A DNA stretch of 64,000 nt from Sneathiella limimaris (GCF_012932565.1 NZ_JABBYJ010000001.1:558001-622000); one strand, 5' to 3'. Counted from the first letter of the stretch, positions 1 to 9,167 are shown. The notes: generated by a model from the letters alone, not told the origin. Numbers and translations are program-made.

Positions 1-549
1 CATATGAGTATTCGGGCAAATCTCAGAAGTTTTCATCACCACGCTATTTCCGCAAGCCAGCGGCATGGCGATGGATCTTACCCCAAGGATCACAGGTGCA
101 TTCCATGGTGCAATGGACAGAACAACCCCAACGGGCTGACGAACAGCCATAGCGAGACTTCCCGGGCGGTTCGACGGAATAATCTCCCCGGAAATCTGGG
201 TGGTCATAGCAGCTGCTTCAACCAGCATATCAGCTGCCAGTCCAACATTGAACATGGCCCAAGCGGTGGTAGCCCCAATTTCGTTGGCCATAGCCTCGAC
301 AATTTGGTCGGATCTGGACTTTAAGGCGTCAGCTGCGCTCAACAAAACTTCCCGACGGCCTTTTGGTGATGTTTCTGACCACTCTGGAAATGCCATGGCT
401 GCAGCGTCGGCTGCTTTTAAGGCATCTTCCACCGTCGCGGCTGCGGCTCGCGTCGCCACCTCGCCAGTGATTGGGTTTTGGCGCTCAAAAAACGCACCGC
501 CAGCTGCTTCCTGGGAGGAGCCATTAATTAAGAGATCAACGTTTTTCAT
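1..549 (-). CDS. Aldehyde dehydrogenase, vanillin/salicylaldehyde dehydrogenase-like (partial, C-terminus off the window)
   Basis: Only the first 183 codons are present; the gene runs off the left edge. Starting at the ATG at 549, the protein reads as the N-terminal NAD-binding half of an NAD(P)-dependent aldehyde dehydrogenase. It shows the N-terminal INGS strand, the PITGE turn, and near the edge APWNAPVILGVRSIAMPLACGNSV's core (APWN about residue 145, then PLACGN), the usual coenzyme-binding stretch. The catalytic Cys and Glu lie beyond the window. The wording around APWN resembles the aromatic-aldehyde branch (salicylaldehyde, vanillin, benzaldehyde), but the substrate is inference. It follows livF by 14 bases and is probably the last visible gene of the transporter operon, so the imported compound may be converted through an aldehyde. 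Confidence 0.88.
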   Translation of the reverse strand, partial: MKNVDLLINGSSQEAAGGAFFERQNPITGEVATRAAAATVEDALKAADAAAMAFPEWSETSPKGRREVLLSAADALKSRSDQIVEAMANEIGATTAWAMFNVGLAADMLVEAAAMTTQISGEIIPSNRPGSLAMAVRQPVGVVLSIAPWNAPVILGVRSIAMPLACGNSVVMKTSEICPNTHM

Positions 550-563
550 GAATATATTCCTGA

Positions 564-1283
564 TTAAATTTCAGCAGAGGTTCCGAGATAGGCTTTTTCC
601 AAATTTGGATCTGAGAGAAGCTCTTGCGCACTCCCCTCTCCGACAATGCGACCTGTTTCCATGACATACCCTCGATCCGCAACACCAAGACTGGCTTGGA
701 CATTTTGTTCGACGATGAGCATGGAAACCCCGGACGCACGGATTGATTTCAAGGTTTCGAACAATTCGTTCACAACGATAGGAGCAAGACCAAGGCTCGG
801 TTCATCCAGCATTAGAAGCTTTGGAGCAGACATCAGCGCACGTGCAATCGCAACCATCTGCTGCTCACCGCCAGACATAGTCCCAACCAGTTGACTTGCC
901 CTTGCTTTCAGCTTGGGAAACAAGTCAAACACATAGGCTTTATTCTCTTTTTCACGTGCTCGACCATTGCGGGTATTCGCGCCGAGTAAAAGATTGTCTT
1001 CTACGGAAAGAGCTGGAAATAACCCCCTTCCCTCAGGCACTAGGGAGAGCCCGAGATCCACTCGCTGATGAGCTGCCATATTCGTTAAGTCTACCCCATC
1101 GAACGATATACGAGTATTGTCGGAATAGGCTTCCAGCCCGGATAACGCTTTTAGAAGTGAACTTTTTCCAGCCCCGTTTGAACCCAGGATCACGATGGTT
1201 TCACCTACCGCCAGCTCAAACGACACATTGTCCAGCGCCAAATGCTTTCCATAGGATAAGGATAAACCTGAAAGATTAAGCAT
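564..1283 (-). CDS. livF: ABC transporter ATP-binding protein LivF-type
   Basis: ATPase subunit of a hydrophobic/branched-chain amino acid type (HAAT) ABC importer, acting on the inner face of the cytoplasmic membrane. The protein of 239 residues has Walker A GSNGAGKSS near residue 36, the ABC signature MSGGEQQ near 135, Walker B LLMLDEPSLGL, and a switch histidine-equivalent region VEQNV typical of LivF. The ATG at 1283 was preferred to a longer frame because the family starts with a short MLxLxxL strand here and because it overlaps the end of livG by eight bases, as in translationally coupled operons. It is one of two ATPases; its partner livG is immediately upstream. The substrate is not determined by sequence. 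Confidence 0.93.
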   Translation of the reverse strand: MLNLSGLSLSYGKHLALDNVSFELAVGETIVILGSNGAGKSSLLKALSGLEAYSDNTRISFDGVDLTNMAAHQRVDLGLSLVPEGRGLFPALSVEDNLLLGANTRNGRAREKENKAYVFDLFPKLKARASQLVGTMSGGEQQMVAIARALMSAPKLLMLDEPSLGLAPIVVNELFETLKSIRASGVSMLIVEQNVQASLGVADRGYVMETGRIVGEGSAQELLSDPNLEKAYLGTSAEI

Positions 1284-2007
1284 GGTGCGGGGCTCCCAGA
1301 TACGCTTCGATAACATCCTGCTGTCGCAGAACCTCATCTGTCGGGCCATCAGCGATTTTCTCGCCCGCATTCATAACTATGCAGCGGGGGCAAAGTTCTC
1401 TGATGGCACTCATAATATGTTCGACGATCAGTATGCTGGCGCCAGCATCGCGAATGGATTTGATCAGCTCAATCCCTGTCTTCAACTCTTCCGGTGTCAA
1501 ACCAGAGAGCCATTCATCCAACAATAAAAGGTGCGGATCAGCTGCAAGCGCCCTTGCAAGCTCAAGTCTCTTGCTATCAATATAGGTGAGGGAAGCTGCT
1601 GGTAATTCGGCTTTGTCCGCAAGTCCGACCAAATGCAATTTCTCCATAGCCTTACTTTCAGCCTCATGACCCCATTTGGGATTTGACCCAAAAGCCAGCC
1701 CACTGACTGCATTTTCCAGCACAGTCATGGATGGCAATACCTTTACAAGCTGAAAGGTTCTAGCGATCCCACGTTTGGAAATCTGATCAGGTCGGAGATT
1801 TTGAATTTGCAGACCTTCAAATTCAATCTGTCCTGAGGTTGCCCGGTGTGCCCCAGAAATCATATTCAACAAAGTGGTCTTTCCGGAACCGTTTGGCCCC
1901 AGCAAGCCGATCACCTCACCGGCTGAAAGGGTAAAACTCACATCCCGTACTGCCGTCAGGCCACCGAAGCGTTTTGTCAGGTTTATGGTTTGCAAGAGTT
2001 GCGTCAT
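1276..2007 (-). CDS. livG: ABC transporter ATP-binding protein LivG-type
   Basis: Second ATPase of the HAAT importer, 243 residues. Walker A GPNGSGKTT lies near residue 37. The expected signature motif is not LSGGQ: at the equivalent place the sequence reads SLTYIDSKRLELARAL, and Walker B ends LLLLDEW rather than LDEP. LivG proteins often deviate at the signature, and I recall this TYID/DEW form as a recurring subfamily in alphaproteobacteria, so I do not treat it as decay. Start ATG at 2007 overlaps the last four bases of livM. The switch region VEHIM is typical of LivG. Confidence 0.92.
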   Translation of the reverse strand: MTQLLQTINLTKRFGGLTAVRDVSFTLSAGEVIGLLGPNGSGKTTLLNMISGAHRATSGQIEFEGLQIQNLRPDQISKRGIARTFQLVKVLPSMTVLENAVSGLAFGSNPKWGHEAESKAMEKLHLVGLADKAELPAASLTYIDSKRLELARALAADPHLLLLDEWLSGLTPEELKTGIELIKSIRDAGASILIVEHIMSAIRELCPRCIVMNAGEKIADGPTDEVLRQQDVIEAYLGAPHHA

Positions 2008-2921
2008 TTTGCGGCCCCTCCCAACCGGAACCGATCAATAAACTCCAAAACCCCTTTAGGGAGCAGGAACACAATGAGGATGAAGACGGCCCCCAGAAGA
2101 ATTGAATAATGGTTTGGGAAATTGGCTGACAGCCATTCAAACAATAAAAACAGGGGAATAACACCAAAAATGGGCCCTAATAATCGATGCGGTCCGCCCA
2201 GCAAGGCCATGATGACCGTTAAAAAGGATACGGTTGGATTAAACACAATACTGGGTTCGATATAGACCCACCGCGGTGCCTGAATTGCCCCCACGAGCGT
2301 CATGATGGATGCGCTAATTGCAAAAAGGAGCAATTTGGTTCTGGTGATGTTGATCCCAACATGGGAGGCAACAACTTCATCCTCACCAATGACCCGAAGG
2401 GCCATTCCTGTCCGGCTGTTTTTAATCCACCAGGCAATTCCAAAAGTAATTGCGGCCAATACCAAAAGCATCCAGTAAATATGCTGAGCCTCAAATGGCA
2501 GGAAGATGTAGCGGCCAAGCGTCCCGGTGATATTCACCTCGTACCATGTGATAAGCTGACGAACCAATTCCGCAAGACCGAAGGAAAAAATCACGAAATA
2601 GACCCCTGCAAGACGCAAGGTTGCAATGCCAACAGCCAAAGACATCACTAGGCCAATTCCAACGGCTACGAGCAATATCAGGGGATAAGCCAAATCCTCA
2701 TTGAGGACAGCCACCACATAAGCACCAACCCCATAAAAAGCCACGGTAGCCAGTGAGATATAACGGGTTGGACCTGAAAACAGGGACCAAGCCTGGGCGA
2801 GAATTGCATAACTGACAATGCCGATCATCAGCCCGAGGCCATAATCCTCAAAGACAAGAGGTGCAAACCCCAGTAATCCAACCAGCCCAGCGAAGAGGCT
2901 AAACTTGATACTCATTTTCAT
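2004..2921 (-). CDS. livM: Branched-chain amino acid-type ABC transporter permease LivM
   Basis: Inner-membrane permease of the HAAT importer, 305 residues with about eight to ten hydrophobic segments. The central region contains the LivM-type segment around GEDEVVASHVGINITRTKLL (near residue 180), the cytoplasmic EAA-like loop that docks the ATPases. It begins directly after the livH stop codon and overlaps livG by four bases, so the five transporter genes are one transcription unit. Confidence 0.93.
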   Translation of the reverse strand: MKMSIKFSLFAGLVGLLGFAPLVFEDYGLGLMIGIVSYAILAQAWSLFSGPTRYISLATVAFYGVGAYVVAVLNEDLAYPLILLVAVGIGLVMSLAVGIATLRLAGVYFVIFSFGLAELVRQLITWYEVNITGTLGRYIFLPFEAQHIYWMLLVLAAITFGIAWWIKNSRTGMALRVIGEDEVVASHVGINITRTKLLLFAISASIMTLVGAIQAPRWVYIEPSIVFNPTVSFLTVIMALLGGPHRLLGPIFGVIPLFLLFEWLSANFPNHYSILLGAVFILIVFLLPKGVLEFIDRFRLGGAAK

Positions 2922-3794
2922 TTAACTCACGCTTTTTCCAAACAACCCTTGAGGCCGCCAGAGCAGAAGAACCAAAAAAATCAAGTAAGTTGACGCCAGT
3001 GTCAGACCCGGATCCAGGTAGGCTGAAACGAAGGCCTCGACCAGTCCCAGGATGAGGCCCGCCAACAAGGCACCGAGGAAATTTCCGACCCCGCCCATAA
3101 TCACCACAATCAAAGCTTTCATTGTAAAAACAACACCAGCTGTTGCTGTAAATGTCTGGAACATGGATATCACTACGCCAGCTTGGGCCGCCAACATTCC
3201 CCCAAAAGCGAAAGCGAGTTGCGCAACCCGGTCCACATTAATAGCGACCAAAGGCGCATTTTCTGGTCGCTGTGCCACTGCTCGCAAAATCAATCCCCAC
3301 CGGGTAAACTTAATCAGCAGAAAAAGGCCAACCCCCAGGAACATCGCGAGGCCAAATGCAAGAACTTGATTGGCGGCAATGATAACGCCGAACAGGTTCA
3401 AGGGAACATTCAGATAGCTATAACTCTGGAAATCCGCTCCAAATATGACGAGGAGAATACCCTGTATCAGAAAGAGTAATCCAAAGGTCACCAGGATCGA
3501 GTCTATTTCCAGACTGCCCCCCTTTTGCGACCTTTTGACTAGCGGAGCCATCAGAACAGCGTAAATCACGTATGATGCGATAAATGCCGCCGGGCCCACC
3601 AGCAAAAGACTAAGTAAAGGGTCCAAGTCCAATGTTGAGACCAGAACAAAGGTCGCAAAAGCAGCGACAATTACAAATTCCCCATAGGCTAGGTTCATAA
3701 TCCGGGAGACACCATATTGCATGGTCAGGCCAAGCGCGGCCAATGCATAGGTTCCTCCCAGAACCAACCCGATAACAAGAGAGGTTGTCAGCAT
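2922..3794 (-). CDS. livH: Branched-chain amino acid-type ABC transporter permease LivH
   Basis: Second inner-membrane permease, 290 residues, very hydrophobic. The N-terminus has the LivH motif GGTYALAALGLTMQYGV and NLAYGEF (residues about 14-45), and the loop around RAVAQRPENAPLVAINVDRV (near 170) is the ATPase-docking region. It lies 28 bases downstream of the binding-protein gene and abuts livM, as expected for a livKHMGF order. Confidence 0.93.
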   Translation of the reverse strand: MLTTSLVIGLVLGGTYALAALGLTMQYGVSRIMNLAYGEFVIVAAFATFVLVSTLDLDPLLSLLLVGPAAFIASYVIYAVLMAPLVKRSQKGGSLEIDSILVTFGLLFLIQGILLVIFGADFQSYSYLNVPLNLFGVIIAANQVLAFGLAMFLGVGLFLLIKFTRWGLILRAVAQRPENAPLVAINVDRVAQLAFAFGGMLAAQAGVVISMFQTFTATAGVVFTMKALIVVIMGGVGNFLGALLAGLILGLVEAFVSAYLDPGLTLASTYLIFLVLLLWRPQGLFGKSVS

Positions 3795-3822
3795 GTTTTG
3801 CGACCTTTAAGAACTGCTATAC

Positions 3823-5049
3823 TTACTTAGACCATTCCGGCTTCGGAATGACTACGGAAGAGGCACCATCCCGAGAAGACGGCGAAACCGCAGCAAAGGC
3901 ACCGTTTTGCCACTGACCTGTCCACCAAAGCTTTCGAAGCTGATTGTCTTCCAGTTTGATTTTTCCAAGGATAGTGTCGAACTCACCGGTTGAAATTTCC
4001 TTGGCAACAGCCTCACGGTCCAATCCAACCCGCTCAATCGCTTGCTGGAGTGTTTGAAGGCTTGCATAAGTCACACTGCTAGCCCAAGAGTCAGGTGGGT
4101 TAGTCGTCGCAGCTGCGTGACGAGCCGCATAGTCCTTGAAACTCTGACTGTTTGGATCAATTCCACCAAGGCTCATGACACCATCAACGTCAGGTCCCAT
4201 GATTTTTGTAAAGACGGGAAAGCCAACTCCAACACCCAAATACATAACCTTGGGGTTAAAACCTAAGACCTTTGCCTGCTTTGACATTCCAAAGGTTCCT
4301 GGAGGATACGAAAAGGCGACAAATGTATCCGCCCCAGAGGACTTTGCCTCTGTCAGCAAGGAATTAAAATCTTTTGTGCCCAATGGGTAGGTCTTGTCGA
4401 ATACGAGCTCTAATCCGGCCTCTTTAAAAGCTGGACGCGCTGATTTAATCAAATCGATACCAAAACCATCTGCAACAGAGACAACGGCAACCTTGTTGTT
4501 GATCTGCCCATCTTTGTTTGCTTTACCCAAGATTTCAGCCAAAGCTTCGGAATAGTCGCTGCCGCCACCCAGGAACCAGAAACTCTTTTTCCATCTTTTG
4601 ACAAATTTTGGAGCCATATCCGTCACAGCTGTGACAGCTAATTGAGGATACCCAAACTTGTCCATCAAGGGCGCAATCGCCAGATTAAAGCCCGTACCCC
4701 ACGGCGGCAGAATAAAGTCCACTTTGTCCTGAACCGCGAGGCGCTCAACCGCGCGAACCGCTTCTTCAGATGATGACCGATCATCATATTCAATGACCTC
4801 AATCATCTTCCGACTTCCATCAGGCAGCTTCAATCCACCTGCTTCGTTGACGTCTTTTACCCACAAGATATAATTCGGAATTGTTGTAATTCCGGCACCT
4901 GCAGAATTCGGACCTGTTTTGGAAACTGCATAACCGATACGTACCGTATCAGCACTTGCAGTAGATTGACCCGTCATCAAGGTTGTTGCCGCTGTAACCG
5001 CAGCCGCCGCGAACAAAGCTGTTCGCAGAACTCTCCTTCTGTCCTTCAT
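3823..5049 (-). CDS. livK: ABC transporter periplasmic substrate-binding protein, LivK/amide-urea type
   Basis: Periplasmic binding protein of type I fold (Peripla_BP_6), 408 residues. An N-terminal export signal with arginines (DRRRVL) and an alanine-rich core ends near ASA-DTVRIGY, and the mature protein starts with the family strand RIGYAVSKTGP. Two lobes and the hinge follow, with DDRSSSEEAVRAVERL near residue 115 as in other LivK-like receptors. It is the first gene of the minus-strand transporter operon, 170 bases from a divergent AraC regulator. Ligand unknown; association with an aromatic-type aldehyde dehydrogenase hints at an aromatic or other carbon compound rather than leucine, which is inference. 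Confidence 0.92.
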   Translation of the reverse strand: MKDRRRVLRTALFAAAAVTAATTLMTGQSTASADTVRIGYAVSKTGPNSAGAGITTIPNYILWVKDVNEAGGLKLPDGSRKMIEVIEYDDRSSSEEAVRAVERLAVQDKVDFILPPWGTGFNLAIAPLMDKFGYPQLAVTAVTDMAPKFVKRWKKSFWFLGGGSDYSEALAEILGKANKDGQINNKVAVVSVADGFGIDLIKSARPAFKEAGLELVFDKTYPLGTKDFNSLLTEAKSSGADTFVAFSYPPGTFGMSKQAKVLGFNPKVMYLGVGVGFPVFTKIMGPDVDGVMSLGGIDPNSQSFKDYAARHAAATTNPPDSWASSVTYASLQTLQQAIERVGLDREAVAKEISTGEFDTILGKIKLEDNQLRKLWWTGQWQNGAFAAVSPSSRDGASSVVIPKPEWSK

Positions 5050-5219
5050 TATTCCCTCCCAAAGTTACCTGGTTTCAGCAAAGAGGCTGCCCAAGGCATA
5101 TCGTTTTTAGGTAATGAACAGAGTAGTGAAGGAAGCGCAGCTTAAAAATAGACTAAATGCGGAAAAAATTGTACTTTTGACGGAATGTAAGGACGGTTAA
5201 GCGGTAAAGGTTGCATAAA

Positions 5220-6092
5220 ATGACGGCACAAAAACAGCTTTCGACCCCCATTTGGGAAAATGTTGAAGCCGAAATCCTGCAAAGTAGCCTGACCCAGACC
5301 GAATATGTTATTCGCGGCGGAAGATCCCATCTGTTCCTCCTGCTTGCAGGTCAGGCAACCCTGCATATGGAAGAAACAATAAACGAGATCCAGGCTCCCA
5401 TTTTTGTATGGGTTCCCCAAGGAGTTTCCTCCAAATTTGCCATCAAGGCTGGTACAAGAGGAATGGTTGTCAGCATCCCAGAGTTACAGCTTGGGGTCTC
5501 ACTCCCATCTGGATCCCTTGGCGTTGATGTGAGAGCAGCACTGGCTGAGCCAATCATTAAAAAGCCTGATCCCGGATCAACTGTGAAACAGCTGCAAATA
5601 CTCACTGATACAATCCATGAAGAGCTTTATAACAACGCACCCGCAACCCAAGATGTCGTTAGATATAATCTCACCTTGCTTCTTATCCAAATTTGGCGAG
5701 CAAGCTCGACCGAAATAACCCGCTCCACATCCATTCCAAGGTCAATTTTCCAGAATTTTGTATCTTTAGTGGAATTACACATCACTGATCATTGGACTGT
5801 TACTGCTTATGCAGATCATATCGGTGTCACTAAAGATCGTCTAACATCAGCCGTACAAAGAGCAACCGGTCGATCTCCCTTGGCAGAGATCCATCGTAAA
5901 CTCTTTCAAGAGGCTGAAATGCAACTTCTCACGTCGCCCCAACAGATTTCAGAGATTGCCTATAAGTTGGGGTTTAAGGATGCAGCCTATTTCAATCGCT
6001 TCTTCCGAAAACATGCTGGCATGTCGCCCGGCCAATTTAGAACTAAAAAGCAGGAACAAATTCCACCGAAAACATTCGCTGCCTGGCCGTAA
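5220..6092 (+). CDS. AraC family transcriptional regulator
   Basis: DNA-binding regulator of about 290 residues: an N-terminal cupin-like sensor region (FLLLAGQATLHM, residues about 40-55) and a C-terminal AraC domain with two helix-turn-helix units, the second ending in the family signature ISEIAYKLGFKDAAYFNRFFRK followed by GMSPGQFR. The ATG at 5220 was chosen over a TTG nine bases earlier because an AAAGG ribosome-binding site sits nine bases before it. The gene is divergent from livK, so the simplest inference is that it controls the livKHMGF-aldehyde dehydrogenase operon in response to the imported compound or its aldehyde. Confidence 0.92.
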   Translation: MTAQKQLSTPIWENVEAEILQSSLTQTEYVIRGGRSHLFLLLAGQATLHMEETINEIQAPIFVWVPQGVSSKFAIKAGTRGMVVSIPELQLGVSLPSGSLGVDVRAALAEPIIKKPDPGSTVKQLQILTDTIHEELYNNAPATQDVVRYNLTLLLIQIWRASSTEITRSTSIPRSIFQNFVSLVELHITDHWTVTAYADHIGVTKDRLTSAVQRATGRSPLAEIHRKLFQEAEMQLLTSPQQISEIAYKLGFKDAAYFNRFFRKHAGMSPGQFRTKKQEQIPPKTFAAWP

Positions 6093-6096
6093 AACC

Positions 6097-6132
6097 AAAA
6101 AAGCCCCGCCAAATCAATGGCAAGGCTTTTTG
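6097..6132. terminator. Bidirectional intrinsic terminator
   Basis: A stem formed by AAAAAGCCCCGCCA and TGGCAAGGCTTTTT (one mismatch) around a short loop, with an A-run on the left and a T-run on the right. It can end both the araC transcript (plus strand) and the tRNA-Gly transcript (minus strand), which converge on it. Confidence 0.8.
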
Positions 6133-6138
6133 AAAATT

Positions 6139-6213
6139 TGGAGCGGGCGATGAGATTCGAACTCACGACCCTAACCTTGGCAAGGTTATGCTCTACCCCT
6201 GAGCTACGCCCGC
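6139..6213 (-). tRNA. tRNA-Gly (anticodon GCC)
   Basis: The minus strand folds as a complete cloverleaf: acceptor GCGGGCG pairs with CGCCCGC, the T arm carries GTTCGAATC, the anticodon loop reads TTGCCAA with GCC, and the 3' end CCA is encoded at 6139-6141. Length 75 with CCA. Confidence 0.97.
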
Positions 6214-6369
6214 TTCGCGTGCAACCATCGTTGCGAGGCGGGATAATAGCTATCTTGATCCCGATTGCAAGCCCGATTTTAAAAAAATGTCATTTTATTT
6301 TCAGCTTGGCTCAAAACCCCGTAAATCGTTATTCTCAAGGGCAAATTATCTAAATCTGGGAGCCATTTT

Positions 6370-6858
6370 ATGCCTGCAACCCCCGAAATCCTCTTCCAGA
6401 AGTTGGAAGAACTGGGAATCAAGACCGAAACTCATCATCATGACCCGGTTTTCACCGTGGAGGAGGCTCAGCAGGTTTCAAGAACCTTATCAGGTGGGCA
6501 CAGCAAAAACCTGTTTCTAAAAGACAAGAAAGGCGACATTTATCTTCTCGTATGTCTAGAGGATACAAAAGTCGACTTAAAGGAACTGCGAAAAAAAATA
6601 GGAGCCAAGAACCTGAGCTTTGGAAAACCAGATTTGTTAATGGAGCTTTTGGGGGTTACTCCAGGATCTGTCACGCCCTTCGCTTTAATCAATGATAAGG
6701 ACGCTAGCGTCAAAGTTTTGCTGGATTCAGAAATGGAAAAGGAAGAGTTTTTGAACTTTCACCCCTTGATAAATTCGCAAACGACGCAAATTTCATTGAA
6801 GGACCTTAAACTTTTCATTGAGGCCACAGGACATGAGGTTACGTTTGTTAGCTTGTAA
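6370..6858 (+). CDS. Prolyl-tRNA deacylase / YbaK-family trans-editing protein (ProX-like)
   Basis: Free-standing editing-domain protein of 162 residues that removes a wrong amino acid (usually alanine) from tRNA-Pro in the cytoplasm. The YbaK/PrdX fold is recognisable from the N-terminal HHHDPVFTVEEA, the core GGHSKNLFLKDKK with its catalytic lysine region (residues about 43-55), and the C-terminal GVTPGSVTPFALIND (near 97). The last segment FIEATGHEVTFV matches the PrdX subgroup. It stands alone between tRNA-Gly and the cnoX-like gene. Confidence 0.9.
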   Translation: MPATPEILFQKLEELGIKTETHHHDPVFTVEEAQQVSRTLSGGHSKNLFLKDKKGDIYLLVCLEDTKVDLKELRKKIGAKNLSFGKPDLLMELLGVTPGSVTPFALINDKDASVKVLLDSEMEKEEFLNFHPLINSQTTQISLKDLKLFIEATGHEVTFVSL

Positions 6859-6975
6859 AAATGGGAAAATAGACCCTGCGAACCCTTAACAGACGCGTGT
6901 AAACCTGTTATCCACTCTGCATTGCGCAGAACCGCGTGAACAATTGATATAGTAACTTGGGCTGAAAAAGATCTG

Positions 6976-7884
6976 ATGAACATGCAAATTGACGCAGCGG
7001 CAGCCGGCGCCGGAAATTGGGTAAAGGACGGAACAACGGAAAGCTTTACCAATGACGTGGTAGCAGCTAGCCAAGAAAAATTGGTTCTTGTGGATTTATG
7101 GGCACCATGGTGCGGCCCCTGCAAACAGCTCGGTCCGGTTTTGGAGAAAGTTGTGAATTCGGCAGGTGGAGCCGTTGAGCTTGTAAAAATTGACATCGAC
7201 CAGAACCCGCAGATCGCACAAGCACTTCGCGTGCAAAGTATTCCTGCTGTCTTCGCCTTTAAAAATGGGCAGCCCGTTGATGCCTTTATGGGCGCGCTAC
7301 CAGAAAGTCAGCTAAAAGAGTTTATCGAGAAAAATCTCGGGGGAGAAATTGGCCCCTCCCCGGTTGAGGCCGCGCTTGAAGCTGGCATCGCTGCCTTGGA
7401 GGAAGATGATACCGAGACCGCACTTGCCGCCTTTGTCCAAGTTCTGGAAGCAGAACCCGAACATGTAGAAGCCAAGGCGTATCTTGCTCGGGTTTATGTC
7501 AAGCTTGGAGAGACAGAAGCCGCTCAAACCCTGTTAGATACCCTCTCTGAGAAAGACAAATTAACCGCTGTCGTTTCTGCAAGCCAGGCAGCTCTGGACA
7601 TTGCACTCAATGCCACAGATCAAGGCGAGTTGGCTGAACTGGAAGCAAAAGCAGCCAACAATCCCGACGACCTGCAAGCTGCTCTAGACTTTGCGAAAGC
7701 TCTGATCAGCGCCGGAAAATATGAGACGGGAGGAGAGACGCTTCTCGCGCTCATTAAAAAAGACCCAGAATGGAATGAAGGCGCGGCACGCCAAGAGCTC
7801 TTAAAGATGTTTGAAGTTCTTGGACCCATGCACGACCTATCCAAACGGTTTCGCAGACAACTATCAGCCGCGTTATTCTCATGA
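6976..7884 (+). CDS. cnoX: Thioredoxin-domain co-chaperone, CnoX/YbbN-like
   Basis: 302-residue protein with an N-terminal thioredoxin domain and a C-terminal tetratricopeptide region. The active site WCGPC (Cys46 and Cys49) is complete, unlike E. coli CnoX, which has lost one cysteine. After the strand SIPAVFAFKNGQPVD the TPR-like helices start near residue 125 (AALEAGIAALEEDDTETALAAF). Family members protect unfolded proteins and hand them to GroEL or DnaK under oxidative stress; whether this one also reduces disulfides is inference from the CGPC motif. It overlaps the following LON-domain gene by four bases (ATGA), so the two are co-translated; Trm112-like and DUF971 genes follow. Confidence 0.92.
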   Translation: MNMQIDAAAAGAGNWVKDGTTESFTNDVVAASQEKLVLVDLWAPWCGPCKQLGPVLEKVVNSAGGAVELVKIDIDQNPQIAQALRVQSIPAVFAFKNGQPVDAFMGALPESQLKEFIEKNLGGEIGPSPVEAALEAGIAALEEDDTETALAAFVQVLEAEPEHVEAKAYLARVYVKLGETEAAQTLLDTLSEKDKLTAVVSASQAALDIALNATDQGELAELEAKAANNPDDLQAALDFAKALISAGKYETGGETLLALIKKDPEWNEGAARQELLKMFEVLGPMHDLSKRFRRQLSAALFS

Positions 7885-8540
7885 GTGATCAAGGCCCATC
7901 AGGTTTGGAGGAACTACCGGCAGTTTTGCCGATCTTCCCGCTTACCGGGGCCTTGTTACTGACAACCGGTCAATTACCCTTGAACGTGTTTGAGCCTCGA
8001 TACATGGATCTGGTTCGTGACGTCATGGAAGGCCATCGGGTTATTGGGATTATCCAACCAAAGGTGCCCAATGATCCTGCGCATGAACCTGATTTATACT
8101 CCATCGGATGTGCTGGCAAAATCTGTGAGTTTTCTGAACATCCAAGTGGTATTTACCAAATTACGCTGGAAGGGATATGCCGCTTTCAGGTTCAGCAAGA
8201 AATTCCTGAACGAACAACTCTTTATCGGCAAGTTGTTGCAGATTATGACCGTTTCAACCATGACCGTATGCCATGCTCTGGAAGAGGTATCGACAGAAAT
8301 GCACTTCAAGCCGTACTAAAACACTTCCTCGAGCTGGAAAATGAAGAAGCGGATTGGGAAATGCTTAATCATCTGGAGGATGATAACTTGATTAACTCCC
8401 TGTCCATGATCTGCCCCTTTTCCCCCGCCGAGAAACAGGCCTTACTGGAAGCTGAAAATGTACCGGATCGTTGCAAATTGTTGATTGATTTGCTGACCAT
8501 GATGATGCAACAAAGCAGTACGAACAAAACTCTTCAGTAA
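7881..8540 (+). CDS. LON peptidase substrate-binding (N-terminal) domain protein
   Basis: 219 residues corresponding to the N-terminal substrate-recognition domain of Lon protease without ATPase or protease parts. Signature segments are [29 protein letters not shown] at the start (key residues [15 protein letters not shown]) and the strand [13 protein letters not shown] near residue 75. Such stand-alone proteins are widespread in proteobacteria; their role is not well defined. Start ATG overlaps the cnoX-like gene. Confidence 0.92.
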   Translation: MSDQGPSGLEELPAVLPIFPLTGALLLTTGQLPLNVFEPRYMDLVRDVMEGHRVIGIIQPKVPNDPAHEPDLYSIGCAGKICEFSEHPSGIYQITLEGICRFQVQQEIPERTTLYRQVVADYDRFNHDRMPCSGRGIDRNALQAVLKHFLELENEEADWEMLNHLEDDNLINSLSMICPFSPAEKQALLEAENVPDRCKLLIDLLTMMMQQSSTNKTLQ

Positions 8541-8565
8541 GACCATATCAAGGAGCACTCTTTCT

Positions 8566-8772
8566 GTGTCCGAGACTGAAAACAAACAATCCGAAAATTC
8601 GGTTATTGATCCTAAATTACTGGAAATTCTGGTCTGCCCCTTGACCAAAACCACATTGACATATGATCGAGACTCAAATGAGCTCATCAGTGATAAAGCG
8701 GGACTGGCCTTTCCAATTCGCAACGGTATCCCGATAATGCTGGTAGACGAAGCCCGCCGGATCGACGATTAA
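8566..8772 (+). CDS. Trm112 family protein (YcaR-like)
   Basis: 68-residue small protein with the Trm112/UPF0434 core [17 protein letters not shown] and the end [17 protein letters not shown]. Translation starts at GTG 8566, ten bases after an AAGGAG ribosome-binding site. Eukaryotic homologues are methyltransferase activators; the bacterial role is less clear. It lies between the LON-domain and DUF971 genes in one plus-strand run. Confidence 0.93.
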   Translation: MSETENKQSENSVIDPKLLEILVCPLTKTTLTYDRDSNELISDKAGLAFPIRNGIPIMLVDEARRIDD

Positions 8773-8786
8773 CGGATACGGCTCTC

Positions 8787-9164
8787 ATGGATCTTTATGA
8801 TAAAGCAGGGCGTCCTCGCCCAACTGAAGTGCGGCTGAAAAAAGCCGACAAAAGACTGCATGTTACCTTCAGTGATGGAAAATCTTTCGAATACCCAGCT
8901 GAGCTATTGCGCGTTGAAAGCCCCTCAGCAGAAGTTCAGGGGCATAGTCCCTCGCAGAAACAGCTCGTAGCAGGTCGTCGGCATGTCGGCATCATGTCAC
9001 TCGAACCGGTCGGAAACTATGCCGTCCGGCTTAATTTTGATGACCTTCATGACACTGGCATCTTTTCCTGGGATTTTCTCTATACCCTGGGCCTAACACA
9101 AGATGATGTTTGGGAGAATTATCTTAACAGCCTCGAAAAAGCCGGATTGAGTCGCGACCCCTGA
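8787..9164 (+). CDS. DUF971 (gamma-butyrobetaine hydroxylase-like N-terminal domain) protein
   Basis: 125 residues. Core features of DUF971 are the N-terminal strand LHVTFSDGKSFEYPAELLRVESPSAEV and the C-terminal GNYAVRLNFDDLHDTGIFSWDFLYTLG. In eukaryotic oxygenases this domain precedes the catalytic part; here it stands alone, as in many proteobacteria where it is linked to Fe-S assembly factors. Function unknown. It starts 14 bases after the Trm112-like gene and is the last gene of this run; the next gene converges with a three-base gap. Confidence 0.9.
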   Translation: MDLYDKAGRPRPTEVRLKKADKRLHVTFSDGKSFEYPAELLRVESPSAEVQGHSPSQKQLVAGRRHVGIMSLEPVGNYAVRLNFDDLHDTGIFSWDFLYTLGLTQDDVWENYLNSLEKAGLSRDP

Positions 9165-9167
9165 TCT

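Noticed and set aside
1276-2007. LivG as a decayed ATPase because of its non-LSGGQ signature
   Set aside because: The TYID/DEW variant, as I recall, recurs in related transporters, the Walker A is intact and the gene is full length within a tight operon.
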